A stretch of DNA of 64,000 bases, from positions 2,170,001 to 2,234,000 of the forward strand of contig OY764147.1 in the NCBI GenBank assembly GCA_963668115.1. The letters are read 5' to 3'. Below, in pieces: positions 40,464-49,493 of the stretch. The notes under the pieces were generated by a model. It made no database searches, had not been told where the DNA came from, and saw only the letters and a program-made list of their open reading frames with translations. Positions within the stretch are counted from its first letter, which is position 1; the number at the start of each line of letters is the position of its first letter. The position numbers and the translations under genes are program-made. Origin of the DNA: Plut-88900 sp963668115 (GTDB lineage Bacteria > Chloroflexota > Dehalococcoidia > Plut-88900).

Positions 40464-40528
40464 CCATCTATCAAACCGACGCCCGCCCCAAAACCCAGGG
40501 TATTGCCCCATGCCCTAGAATTGCTGAC

Positions 40529-41677
40529 ATGCCGCCTGGCCCCGAGATCCAATACGTCGCCGACCCCGACGCCCTGCAACGGGTCACCGGCGAAGTCCTC
40601 CGCAGCCCCTTCGTCAGCGTGGACACCGAGTCCAACGGCTTCTTCCGCTACCCCGAACGCGTCTGCCTCGTCCAGCTTGCCACCGACACGGGCTGCTACC
40701 TCGTCGACCCCCTCGCCGTTCACACCCCAGACGCCCTCGGCCTCATCCTCCGTGACCCCTCCGTCAGGAAGATCCTCCACAGCGGCGACAACGACATCCG
40801 CACCCTCGACAAGGAGTGGGGCCTCCGCATCGTCAACCTCTACGACACCTCCATCGGCGCCCGCTTCCTCGGCCTGGAGAAGCTGGGCCTCGGCAACATC
40901 GCCGAGGAGATCATCGGCCTCAAGCTCGCCAAGCACAAAAGACTCCAGCGCGCCGACTGGAGCATCAGGCCCCTCTCCGACGAGGCCCTCGAATACGCCG
41001 CCTCCGACGTCCTCCACCTCAAGCGTCTCATGGACGAGCTTGTCCGCCGCACTGACGCCCTTGGCCGTTCCCAATGGGTCGAGGAGGAGTGCCGCCGCAT
41101 CCAGGATATCCGCTACTCCCCACCCGACCCCCCCGAGAAGTCCTTCATATCCATCAAGGGCAGCTCCGCCCTGGACGGCCGTGGCCTCGCCATCCTCCGG
41201 GAACTGGCCCTCTTCCGGGAGTCCGCCGCCCTGAAGATCGGCCGCCCCACTTTCCGCGTCATGCCCGACCGGGCCCTCGTCGCCATCGCCCAGGACCCGA
41301 AGGTCGACCTGAAGTCCGTATCCGGAATCGGGACCTATGGTGTGCGTCGCTACGGCAGGTCCATCGCTCGGGCGGTCGCCAGGGGCAAGGCCGCGCGACC
41401 CGTCGAACGCCGGGACTTCCGCAAACCCTCCCCCCCAAGACTCACCCATGAGCAGATGGACAACCTGAAACAGCTGAAGGTCTGGCGCTCCGCCCATGCC
41501 AAGCGCCTCTCCCTCGACCAGTCCCTCATCTGGCCCTCCGACAGCCTCGACCGCCTAGCCCGCGCCCCCTCCACCCTAGACTACGAACTCGCCTCCCCCG
41601 ACGTCCGTCGCTGGCAAGCCTCCCACTTCGCCGACTCCCTCCGCCACACCACCAAACGCCTCCACCCCACCGGCTAA
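40529..41677 (+). CDS. rnd: ribonuclease D
   Basis: A 382-residue 3'-5' exoribonuclease for structured-RNA 3' ends. The DEDDy exonuclease domain (1-200) has VDTESNGFF (Asp-x-Glu), HSGDNDIRTLDKEWG (Asp), and YAASDVLHLKRL (Tyr and Asp). One HRDC-type domain (about 215-290) is clear and a second, diverged one probably lies at the C-terminus. ATG 40529 gives the usual length; longer frames read through the upstream repeat array. It converges on metF with 15 bp between the stops. Confidence 0.9.
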   Translation: MPPGPEIQYVADPDALQRVTGEVLRSPFVSVDTESNGFFRYPERVCLVQLATDTGCYLVDPLAVHTPDALGLILRDPSVRKILHSGDNDIRTLDKEWGLRIVNLYDTSIGARFLGLEKLGLGNIAEEIIGLKLAKHKRLQRADWSIRPLSDEALEYAASDVLHLKRLMDELVRRTDALGRSQWVEEECRRIQDIRYSPPDPPEKSFISIKGSSALDGRGLAILRELALFRESAALKIGRPTFRVMPDRALVAIAQDPKVDLKSVSGIGTYGVRRYGRSIARAVARGKAARPVERRDFRKPSPPRLTHEQMDNLKQLKVWRSAHAKRLSLDQSLIWPSDSLDRLARAPSTLDYELASPDVRRWQASHFADSLRHTTKRLHPTG

Positions 41678-41692
41678 CCCGACGCAATGACC

Positions 41693-42559
41693 CTAGACCG
41701 TATCCCCCAAATTCCCCAATATCTTCCCAATCGAGTAAGACCGGTTCAACGCATAGAAGTGAATCCCCTCCACCCCGTTCTCCCTCAAATCCGCAATCTG
41801 GGCGGTTGCGACCTCTATCCCCAGTTCCCGCACTGCCTCATCATCCTCACCCAGCGCCTCCAGCCGTTCATCTATCACCCGGGGTATCGACGCCCCGCAC
41901 AACGCAGTGAACCGACGTATCTGAGGCCCGCTCAGTATCGGCAGCACCCCCGCCACAATCGGAACCCCCACCCCCGAGGCCCTCGCCAGGTCCCGGAACC
42001 TGTAGAAGTCCGCGTTGTCATAGAAAAGCTGGGTGATCAGGAACTCCGCCCCCTCATCCACCTTCTGCTTCACATACTCCATGTCCGTGCCCAAGTCCGG
42101 GGCCTCGGAATGGCCTTCCGGGTAGCACGCCGCAGCCAGCCCGAACTTGAAGTTGACCTTGATGTGCCTTAGCAGGTCCGTCGCATGGCCAAACCCGTCC
42201 TCCCGCACCGAAAACACACCCTCCCCCCGAGGCGGGTCTCCCCGCAACGCAATGACGTTCTCTATTCCCCTCTCTTCATACCGCGTCAGCACCTGGTGGA
42301 TCTCATCCCTGGACTGCGCCGAGCAGGTGACGTGGGCCATCACCAGCAGTCCCTCCTCGTCCTTGATCCGCACCGCCAGCTCTTCAGTCAGCGCCTTCGT
42401 TGAGCCCCCCGCCCCGTACGTCACCGACACGTAGTCGGGCGCGTGGGTCTTGAGTCGGCCTATGGCCCTGAACAGGGAGTCGATTCCGGCGTCTGTCTTT
42501 GGTGGGAAGAACTCGAAGGAGAGGGTGGGCCGCTCAGCGAGGATTTCGATTATCTTCAT
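41693..42559 (-). CDS. metF: 5,10-methylenetetrahydrofolate reductase
   Basis: 288 residues. It reduces methylene-THF to methyl-THF with FAD. The catalytic Glu and start motif are in LSFEFFPPKTDAGID (about 14-28), with YVSVTYGAGGS, the FAD-site NVIALRGDPPRGEGVF and EFLITQLFYDNADFY following. It lies 27 bp downstream of soxG on the same strand, so it can use the methylene-THF made by sarcosine oxidase. GAAGGGCCCGC precedes the ATG. Confidence 0.95.
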   Translation of the reverse strand: MKIIEILAERPTLSFEFFPPKTDAGIDSLFRAIGRLKTHAPDYVSVTYGAGGSTKALTEELAVRIKDEEGLLVMAHVTCSAQSRDEIHQVLTRYEERGIENVIALRGDPPRGEGVFSVREDGFGHATDLLRHIKVNFKFGLAAACYPEGHSEAPDLGTDMEYVKQKVDEGAEFLITQLFYDNADFYRFRDLARASGVGVPIVAGVLPILSGPQIRRFTALCGASIPRVIDERLEALGEDDEAVRELGIEVATAQIADLRENGVEGIHFYALNRSYSIGKILGNLGDTV

Positions 42560-42586
42560 GCGGGCCCTTCGGCCCCTCTCCCGTTT

Positions 42587-43207
42587 CTAGCCGGATACTA
42601 CCGCGATATCGTACTCCATGCCCGAATGTAGCATCCATCGGGCCAGGTAGTCCGCAAAGCTGCGCCGAACTATGACATCGTAGGTGGGGGTATCGTCAAT
42701 TTGTATGATCAGCGCGTTCGACTTACCAATATGGCTCTGTGCACACTGCCCGACCCCAAACTCCCGAGGATGAAGGTCCAGCGGGCAACCCTTGCTAAGC
42801 AGGTCCCGCGCTCGTGGCCCGCGCAGCCGTGTTATGGTCTGCCCACTCGAAATGTCGTTAACTGCAACGTGAAGCCCCGACAACGACTCTTCCAGCTTTT
42901 CTGCGACGCCCTCCCTGCTCTCCGGTGAGGAGACCACTAGCCATTCGTCGGGACCGAGCCACACGATCCCCCTCTCCCCAGCCCGGGCCACGGTGTTCGG
43001 CGTTACGGGTGCCCGCACCCCGACCGCCCTCTCCACACCCGCCTGAAAGGCCTCATCTCCCGAGTCTCCCCTCAGGTTCACGTGGCCCCAAAAAGCCAGT
43101 TCGCACATCTCCACGCCCCGAGAAGGGTCCGGGGCCACGGGTGGATGCTCAGCCAGGAACTCTACGAGGGGAGAGCCCCGCCGCATTTCTGTGGACTCGC
43201 TAGACAT
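42587..43207 (-). CDS. soxG: sarcosine oxidase, gamma subunit
   Basis: 206 residues of the SoxG/GcvT-like fold, the smallest folding subunit apart from delta in the heterotetramer. Motifs include RGVEMCELAFWGHVNLRGD, GIVWLGPDEWLVVS, VAVNDISSGQTITRLRGPRARDLLSKGCPLDL and the C-terminal SFADYLARWML. The start overlaps the soxA stop by 8 nt. Last sox gene before metF. Confidence 0.9.
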   Translation of the reverse strand: MSSESTEMRRGSPLVEFLAEHPPVAPDPSRGVEMCELAFWGHVNLRGDSGDEAFQAGVERAVGVRAPVTPNTVARAGERGIVWLGPDEWLVVSSPESREGVAEKLEESLSGLHVAVNDISSGQTITRLRGPRARDLLSKGCPLDLHPREFGVGQCAQSHIGKSNALIIQIDDTPTYDVIVRRSFADYLARWMLHSGMEYDIAVVSG

Positions 43208-46200
43208 TCTGGCGCTCGTTATTTGGGTCGTAGAATACGGGGTCCGTGACCCTGGCTGTTATCGAATTCCCGTCGTGAAGCGGTATGTAGACCCGTTGCC
43301 CCATCCGCGCCCGACCCCCCTTCACCAGGGCCAGCGCAATCGGATGCCCTAGGGATGCGCTGTAGTAGCTGGATGTCACGTGGCCTATCATCTTGATCGG
43401 TATCTGGCCCCTCGGGTCCTCCACTATCTGTGACCCGTCCGGGATGACTCGCACCGGGTATTCCGACTTCAGTCCCACCAGTTGCTTCCTGTCCTCCCTG
43501 ACTATGTCAGGCCTGCTCAGCGACCTCTTGCCCAAAAAGTCCTTCCGCCCCGACACCAGCCAGTCCAACCCTAGGTCGTTGGGCGTCACCGTCCCATCCG
43601 TGTCCTGCCCGACTATGATGAACGCCTTTTCCGCCCGAAGAACGTGCATGCTCTCCGTGCCATAGGGCGTGATCCCGAACTCCTTCCCCGCCTCCATCAC
43701 CGACTCCCATACGTGCAGCCCGTAGTCTGCCGGCACGTTTATCTCGAATGTAAGCTCTCCGCTGAAGCTGATGCGGTAGACACGGGCCGGGACCCCGGCC
43801 ACCGTCCCCTCTTGGAACGACAGGAACTTGAAACCGTCTTGGGAGAAGTCGATGTCCTCGCATACCTTGGCCACCGTGTCCCGGGCCCTGGGCCCCACCA
43901 CCGACATCGTCGCCCACTGGTCCGTCACGGAAGTCAGGTAGACCTTCAGTTCCGGCCATTCGGTCTGGAGCCATTGTTCGAGCCACGCCATGACGTTGGC
44001 CGCTCCGCCCGTGGTGGTGAACATGTGAAAACGGTCCGGCGCCAGCCGTGAGGATACCCCGTCGTCCATCACCATCCCGTCCTCCCCTAGCATCAGTCCG
44101 TACCTCGCCCGACCCTCGCCCAGCTTCAACCAGTTGTTGGAATACATCCGGTTCAGGAACTCGGCGGCGTCCGGCCCCCGAACGTCTATCTTGCCCAACG
44201 TCGACTGGTCCAGCAGTGACACTGCATGACGCGCCGCCAAGCACTCCCTGTCCAGTGACTCCTGCATCGACTCCCCGGCCTCCGGGTAGTACCACGGCCT
44301 CTTCCACTGCCCCACGTTTTCGAACAACGCCCCGTTGGCCACGTGCCAGGGGTGCATCGCCGTCTTCCGTACGGGGTCCAGCATCTCCCCCACCTCCCCA
44401 CCCGCAATCGCCCCGAAGGTCACTGGAGCATACGGCTGCCGGAAGGTGACGCTGCCCACCTCCGTGATGTCCTTGTCTAGCATCTCGGCGAGGACGCCCA
44501 TGCCAATGACGTTGCCCATCTTCCCTTGGTCGGTCCCAAACCCGAGAGTCGTATACCGGTTCAGCAGCGGCACCGAGTCATAACCCTCTTTTGCGGCAAG
44601 GGCCACGTCTCCCGCGCTCACGTCCTCCTGCAGGTCTATGAACTGCTTGTGCTCGTGAATCGGGTCCTTTCGGGATGGCACGAGCCACACGGTCTTTGAA
44701 GGCTCCTCTCCTACATCATCAGTGGAGGGTACCGAGTTCCGCACCTGACCATCCCCGAACCCCGCCCCCCGAGCCGCCTGCGCACCGGCGGCAAATCCCT
44801 CCCTGATACAGGATGCCAAGTCGAAGACCCCTGCGCACGCTCCCACGCTCCGCTCACTCTGTACCAACTCCCCGGGCACGAACGTTCCAAGCCCCTCGTC
44901 AAACTGCGTCTTCCCACCCGACTGCGCATGCAAATGGACCGCCGGGTTCCATCCCCCGGACACGGCCAGCAGGTCGCAGTCTATTCTCTCCGCTTCTCCA
45001 CGCACCCGATCACCCTTCTCATTCATCCCCATTACGACCACGCCCTTTACCCGCTTCACCCCCTTAACATCCACCACTGCGTGACCACCCATCACCCTGA
45101 TTCCCAGGTCCCGCACCCTGGCAGGCAGGTTACCCTGGGGATTGGGCCTCAGGTCTATGACCGCCTTGATTTCCGCACCCGCCTCCGCCAGGTCCAGTGC
45201 CGTCCGGTAGGCATTGTCGTTGTTCGTGAACAGTACGACCTTACGGCCCGGCAAGACTGCATAGCGGTTCACGTAGCTGGACACAGCAGAAGCGAGCATT
45301 ACCCCCGGCACGTCATTGTTGGGGAATATCAAGGGCCGTTCAAAGGATCCCGAGGCAATCACCACCTCTTTCGCTCGCACCCGCCATATTCGCTGGTTGG
45401 GGTGGTGGGGATGGGATGCCGCCTGCTCGGGGGTGAAAGTCTGGGCTATGGTCAGGAAGTTGTGGTCGTAGTACCCGAACACCGAGCTTCGGGTCATCAG
45501 TTTCACTTCCTCCATCTCCGAAAGCCGCCGCACCGCATCTCGTACCCAGTCCATGGCCGGCAGCCCGTCGATAGTACGCCCCTCCGACAACAGCCTTCCC
45601 CCAAACTCCGTGCCATCATCAGCGAGGATCACCCGGGCCCCCGTGGCCCTGGCTTCCAGCGCCGATGCCAGCCCTGCCACCCCTCCCCCGACCACCAGCA
45701 CGTCGCAGTGCGCGTTCATACGGTCATATACGTCGGGGTCCGGCTCCCGGGGTGACTCTCCCAGCCCCGCGATCCTGCGGATGAACCCTTCGTAGGTCTT
45801 CCACATGCTGCGAGGCCACATGAAGGTCTTGTAGTAGAAGCCGGGCGGCAGGAACCGGGCGAGCTTACTGTTTATCGCCGCTATGTCACAGTTCGCGCTG
45901 GGCCAGCAGTTCACGCTCCTCAGAACCATTCCGTCGGTCAGTTGCACTTCCGTAGCCCGGAGGTTGGGTGTCGTCCGGGCCCCCGTCCCGACCTGCAAAA
46001 GCGCATTCGGCTCCTCTAGTCCCGACCCCACTATCCCTCTCGGACGGTGGTATTTGAAGCTCCGACCCACCAGGTGTACCCCGTTCGCCAGCAGCGCCGA
46101 GGCCGCCGTATCTCCTTCATAGCCGGTATAATTCCGGCCATTGAAGGTGAATGTCAGGGGTTTCTCGCGGTCTACCCGGCCCCCCGACTCCAGCCGAAAC

Positions 46201-46220
46201 CTCTGTCCTTTCCCAACCAT
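43200..46220 (-). CDS. soxA: sarcosine oxidase, alpha subunit
   Basis: 1006 residues. In order: a 2Fe-2S-ferredoxin-like N-domain (LTFTFNGRNYTGYEGDT; about 17-100), a NAD/FAD-binding domain with VVGGGVAGLASALEA (about 175-190), a helical linker, and a GcvT-like folate-binding domain from about 630 (LLDQSTLGKIDVRGPDAAE; GVSSRLAPDRFHMFTTTGG) with a GcvT C-domain at the end. With SoxB it oxidises sarcosine to glycine, H2O2 and methylene-THF. It lies 1 bp after soxD. Confidence 0.94.
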   Translation of the reverse strand: MVGKGQRFRLESGGRVDREKPLTFTFNGRNYTGYEGDTAASALLANGVHLVGRSFKYHRPRGIVGSGLEEPNALLQVGTGARTTPNLRATEVQLTDGMVLRSVNCWPSANCDIAAINSKLARFLPPGFYYKTFMWPRSMWKTYEGFIRRIAGLGESPREPDPDVYDRMNAHCDVLVVGGGVAGLASALEARATGARVILADDGTEFGGRLLSEGRTIDGLPAMDWVRDAVRRLSEMEEVKLMTRSSVFGYYDHNFLTIAQTFTPEQAASHPHHPNQRIWRVRAKEVVIASGSFERPLIFPNNDVPGVMLASAVSSYVNRYAVLPGRKVVLFTNNDNAYRTALDLAEAGAEIKAVIDLRPNPQGNLPARVRDLGIRVMGGHAVVDVKGVKRVKGVVVMGMNEKGDRVRGEAERIDCDLLAVSGGWNPAVHLHAQSGGKTQFDEGLGTFVPGELVQSERSVGACAGVFDLASCIREGFAAGAQAARGAGFGDGQVRNSVPSTDDVGEEPSKTVWLVPSRKDPIHEHKQFIDLQEDVSAGDVALAAKEGYDSVPLLNRYTTLGFGTDQGKMGNVIGMGVLAEMLDKDITEVGSVTFRQPYAPVTFGAIAGGEVGEMLDPVRKTAMHPWHVANGALFENVGQWKRPWYYPEAGESMQESLDRECLAARHAVSLLDQSTLGKIDVRGPDAAEFLNRMYSNNWLKLGEGRARYGLMLGEDGMVMDDGVSSRLAPDRFHMFTTTGGAANVMAWLEQWLQTEWPELKVYLTSVTDQWATMSVVGPRARDTVAKVCEDIDFSQDGFKFLSFQEGTVAGVPARVYRISFSGELTFEINVPADYGLHVWESVMEAGKEFGITPYGTESMHVLRAEKAFIIVGQDTDGTVTPNDLGLDWLVSGRKDFLGKRSLSRPDIVREDRKQLVGLKSEYPVRVIPDGSQIVEDPRGQIPIKMIGHVTSSYYSASLGHPIALALVKGGRARMGQRVYIPLHDGNSITARVTDPVFYDPNNERQNV

Positions 46221-46221
46221 C

Positions 46222-46503
46222 CTAGTCCCCAGACCCCGGAGGCTTCTCTCCGGCCTTGTATATAGACTTTATCTCGTAGGTGACCGTGTCCCGCTCGGCA
46301 TTGAACCAGCGTCGGCACCCGGCGGTGTGCACCCATCGCTCGCGGTAGAGCCCGCTCGTGTTCGTCTGCCCGAACAGGTAGTGGGCCCACTCCTCGTCGG
46401 AAAGCTGGTCGGGGCTGAGTGGCCGAGCTATGTGTGCCTCGCCCCCATAGGAGAACTCCGTCTCCTCCCGGGACCCGCAATATGGGCAGTCGATGTACAG
46501 CAT
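46222..46503 (-). CDS. soxD: sarcosine oxidase, delta subunit
   Basis: 93 residues. The zinc-binding pattern CPYCGSREETEF (Cys pair), an internal His, and HTAGCRRWFNAERDTVT are diagnostic for SoxD. It starts 12 bp after soxB and ends 1 bp before soxA, so the genes are one transcript. Confidence 0.94.
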   Translation of the reverse strand: MLYIDCPYCGSREETEFSYGGEAHIARPLSPDQLSDEEWAHYLFGQTNTSGLYRERWVHTAGCRRWFNAERDTVTYEIKSIYKAGEKPPGSGD

Positions 46504-46515
46504 CTTCTTTGCTTC

Positions 46516-47766
46516 TTAGTGGGCTACCGCCGCGGCCCCGTGCTCGTCGATGAGCTCTCCGGTTACGAACCTGTCCAGGGTGAAGGGGGCGTTTAGCTCG
46601 TGGGGCTGGTCGTTGGCTATGGTGTGGGCGTACACCCATCCCGACCCCGGCGTCGACTTGAACCCACCCGTACCCCAGCCGCAGTCAACGTACAGACCCT
46701 TCACCGGCGTCTTCCCGATAATCGGGCTGGCGTCGGGGCAGATATCCACCGCTCCGCCCCAGTGCCTCAGCAGCCGCAGCCGGCTGAATATGGGAAACAT
46801 CTCCACCACCGCCTCGATCGTTTCCTCAACCACCGCATAGCTTCCCCTCATCCCGTACCCGCTGTAAGAGTCTATCCCCGCCCCGATGATCAGTTCCCCT
46901 TTGTCGGTCTGGCTGACATAGGCATGGACGGCGTTGGACATCACAACAGAGTCGATTACCGGCTTTATCGGCTCCGACACCAGGGCCTGCAAGGGATGTG
47001 TAGAAATAGGGAGCCGGACCCCGGCCATGTCGGCCAACACCGTAGTGTTGCCTGCTACGGCTAGGGCCACCTTCCCAGTCTTGATCACACCCCGTGTCGT
47101 ATCGACACCCGTCACTTCACCATTCTCAACCTGTATACCTGTCACCTCGCAGTGTTGGATGATATCCACCCCGCGGGCATCGGCGGCCCGGGCGTAACCC
47201 CAGGCCACGGCGTCGTGTCGGGCTGTACCACCCCTTTTCTGGTATGAAGCCCCGAGTACCGGGTATCGTATGTTCGGCGAAGTGTTCAATATCGGCACTA
47301 TCTCCGCCACCTGCCGGGTGTTCAGTAGTTCCGCATCGATGCCGTTCAGCTTGTTGGAGTTCACCCGACGCGCCGTGTCCCGAAGTTCCTGCAGGTTGTG
47401 GCACAGGTTTAACACCCCCCGCTGGCTGAACATCAGGTTGAAGTTAAGTTCCTGGCTCAGACCCTCCCACAGCTTCATCGCGTGCTCGTAGAGGAAAGAG
47501 GTCTCGTCCCACAGGTAGTTGGACCGTACTATAGTCGTGTTCCGCCCCACACTCCCACCCCCCAGGTACCCTTTCTCCACCACTGCTACATTGGTAACCC
47601 CATGGTTCTTGGCCAGGTAGTAGGCCGTCGCCAGCCCGTGCCCCCCCGCCCCTACGATAACCACGTCGTAGCTCTCTTTGGGCTGAGGGCTTCGCCACAC
47701 CCGCGGCCAGTTCTCGTGACGGCTGAAGGAATGGCGTATCAGGTTGAGTAGGGAATAGCTCTTCAT
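46516..47766 (-). CDS. soxB: sarcosine oxidase, beta subunit
   Basis: 416 residues of the D-amino-acid-oxidase-like FAD fold. The dinucleotide site is VIVGAGGHGLATAYYLAK (about 35-52). GGTARHDAVAWGYARAAD contains the histidine that carries covalent FMN in this family. The C-terminus DCGWGTGGFKSTPGSG is the substrate-side motif. It holds the sarcosine-oxidising site. First gene of soxB-D-A-G-metF. Confidence 0.94.
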   Translation of the reverse strand: MKSYSLLNLIRHSFSRHENWPRVWRSPQPKESYDVVIVGAGGHGLATAYYLAKNHGVTNVAVVEKGYLGGGSVGRNTTIVRSNYLWDETSFLYEHAMKLWEGLSQELNFNLMFSQRGVLNLCHNLQELRDTARRVNSNKLNGIDAELLNTRQVAEIVPILNTSPNIRYPVLGASYQKRGGTARHDAVAWGYARAADARGVDIIQHCEVTGIQVENGEVTGVDTTRGVIKTGKVALAVAGNTTVLADMAGVRLPISTHPLQALVSEPIKPVIDSVVMSNAVHAYVSQTDKGELIIGAGIDSYSGYGMRGSYAVVEETIEAVVEMFPIFSRLRLLRHWGGAVDICPDASPIIGKTPVKGLYVDCGWGTGGFKSTPGSGWVYAHTIANDQPHELNAPFTLDRFVTGELIDEHGAAAVAH

Positions 47767-47915
47767 TTACGAAAATTCCGTCTTGGCCGAAAGCAGACGC
47801 GATGATATTTGCCACTATTCCCAATGTCAATGAATCCCTGCTTAATAGCCCCCTATTGAATCCCCTCCCCCTTCCCATTACCATACCCCCCACCCCACCC
47901 CCCAAGGAGCCACCT

Positions 47916-49490
47916 ATGGCCGGATTCACATGGGAAGACGCCCGAGCCAGGCTTGTCGAGGCCCGGGAGCGCGCCCTCCAACTCGGCGGCCCCGAGAACA
48001 TCGCTCGGCAGCGTGCCGGAGGCCGTTGGACCATCCGGGAACGCATCGACCACATCACCGACCCCGGCTCCTTTCTTGAGGTGGGTACCGTTGCCACCCA
48101 CAAGCGATTCGACACCGAAGGCAATCGCCTGCCCGACACTTCATCCGGTTACGTTATGGGCCTTGGCCAGATCGACGGACGGGACGTCGCTGTCGGGGGG
48201 GAGGACTACACCGTGGAGGGCGGCGTTCTTGAAATCCACGCCGACCGGCTCAAGGGCGGCATGGGCGGCTTCATAGAGGAGCTTGCCCATGAATACCGCA
48301 TCCCCCTTGTCATGCTCATGGAGGGGGTCGGAGGTGGGATTGGATGGGAGGCCCACCAGGGCTACGCACCCCTGGTTAGCAGCGTCAAGGGTTCACTGAT
48401 ATACAAGCTCATGGGTGAGGTCCCGGTTCTGGTCGCGGCCATGGGCGCATGTGCCGGGGTTACCGGGGCCCGACTCGCTGCCTCCCATTTCAGCGTCATG
48501 ACCAGGGCAGCTTGCGCCTTCGCCGGCGGTCCTCCCCTAGTTGAACGGGCCCTGGGCCACCGCATTGACAAGTTCGAGCTGGGGGGAGTCGAAGTCCACG
48601 CCGTTACTTCCGGTTTGATCGACAACATAGCCGAGGATGACGCCGACGCCATCCGCCAGCTTAAGACCGTCCTCAGCTACCTCCCGCAGAACGTCTGGGA
48701 TATGCCCCCCTACGTCCCCACTGACGACCCCGCTGACCGCCAGGACGAGGTCCTGCTGAAAATCATGCCCGAAGACCAGAAGGCAGCCTACGACGTCCGG
48801 GACGTTATAGAGGTAATCGTCGACCGAGACTCCTGGTTCGAGATCGGGGCATTTCGAGCCCCGGCCTTCGTATGTGGCTTCGCCCGCATGGGCGGCTACC
48901 CAGTGGGCATTCTCGCCAACAACCCGATGCACCTCGGCGGCGCCCTCGATGCCCCGGGCTCCGAGAAGAAGACCCGCTTCATAGACTTCTGCGACACCTT
49001 CCACATACCCATGATCTATTTCGTGGACGTGCCGGGGTTCATGATAGGCCCTGCCGCCGAGAGGGAGGGCACGTTGCGCAAGGGGATGCGCGCTTTCCAG
49101 GCGCTGGCGGAGGCTAACGTACCCCTGGTCTCTGTCTACCTGCACAAATGCTACGGCATGGCAGGCGCAGCAACCGGCAATGCCGACCGCCTGAACCTGA
49201 GGCTTGCCTGGCCCACCGCCGAGTGGGGCGACATGCCCATCGAGGGCGGCGTCTATTCCGCCCACCGGCGCCAGATCCAGGCTTCCGACGACCCCTCCGC
49301 CCTCATCGCCGAGGTCGAGGCCCGCATGCGTCAGGCGGCGACTCCCTGGAAGACCGCCGAGGCCTTCGGCGTCGAGGAGATGATTGACCCCACCGAGACC
49401 CGTGGCATCATCATCCGTTTCCTCAAGGCCGCCCAGGGGGTAATCAGACACAGTCTCGGGCCCAATCCCAGGTACGGGGCCCGACTCTAG
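47916..49490 (+). CDS. acyl-CoA carboxylase carboxyltransferase subunit (propionyl-CoA carboxylase beta-like)
   Basis: A 524-residue carboxyltransferase with N- and C-terminal crotonase-like domains. Motifs include QRAGGRWTIRERI, the GGxG loop EGVGGGIGWEAHQG, and the second-domain FVDVPGFMIGPAAEREGTLRKG and KCYGMAGAATG. It transfers CO2 from carboxybiotin to acyl-CoA. ATG 47916 has AAGGAG 6 nt upstream, superior to the longer frame. The biotin carboxylase partner is not in the window. Three bases separate it from the first MFS gene. Confidence 0.9.
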   Translation: MAGFTWEDARARLVEARERALQLGGPENIARQRAGGRWTIRERIDHITDPGSFLEVGTVATHKRFDTEGNRLPDTSSGYVMGLGQIDGRDVAVGGEDYTVEGGVLEIHADRLKGGMGGFIEELAHEYRIPLVMLMEGVGGGIGWEAHQGYAPLVSSVKGSLIYKLMGEVPVLVAAMGACAGVTGARLAASHFSVMTRAACAFAGGPPLVERALGHRIDKFELGGVEVHAVTSGLIDNIAEDDADAIRQLKTVLSYLPQNVWDMPPYVPTDDPADRQDEVLLKIMPEDQKAAYDVRDVIEVIVDRDSWFEIGAFRAPAFVCGFARMGGYPVGILANNPMHLGGALDAPGSEKKTRFIDFCDTFHIPMIYFVDVPGFMIGPAAEREGTLRKGMRAFQALAEANVPLVSVYLHKCYGMAGAATGNADRLNLRLAWPTAEWGDMPIEGGVYSAHRRQIQASDDPSALIAEVEARMRQAATPWKTAEAFGVEEMIDPTETRGIIIRFLKAAQGVIRHSLGPNPRYGARL

Positions 49491-49493
49491 CCA

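Noticed and set aside
40237..40518. Small ORF encoding heptads (FNHPSIK-like) over the TCAATC array
   Set aside because: It would overlap the preceding gene, has no start signal, and a 10.5-bp DNA phasing explains the pattern equally well; kept only as an alternative reading.
40445..41497. 350-codon open frame antisense to RNase D
   Set aside because: Gly/Val/Asp-rich low-complexity translation typical of antisense GC-rich DNA; rnd on the + strand has all its catalytic residues.
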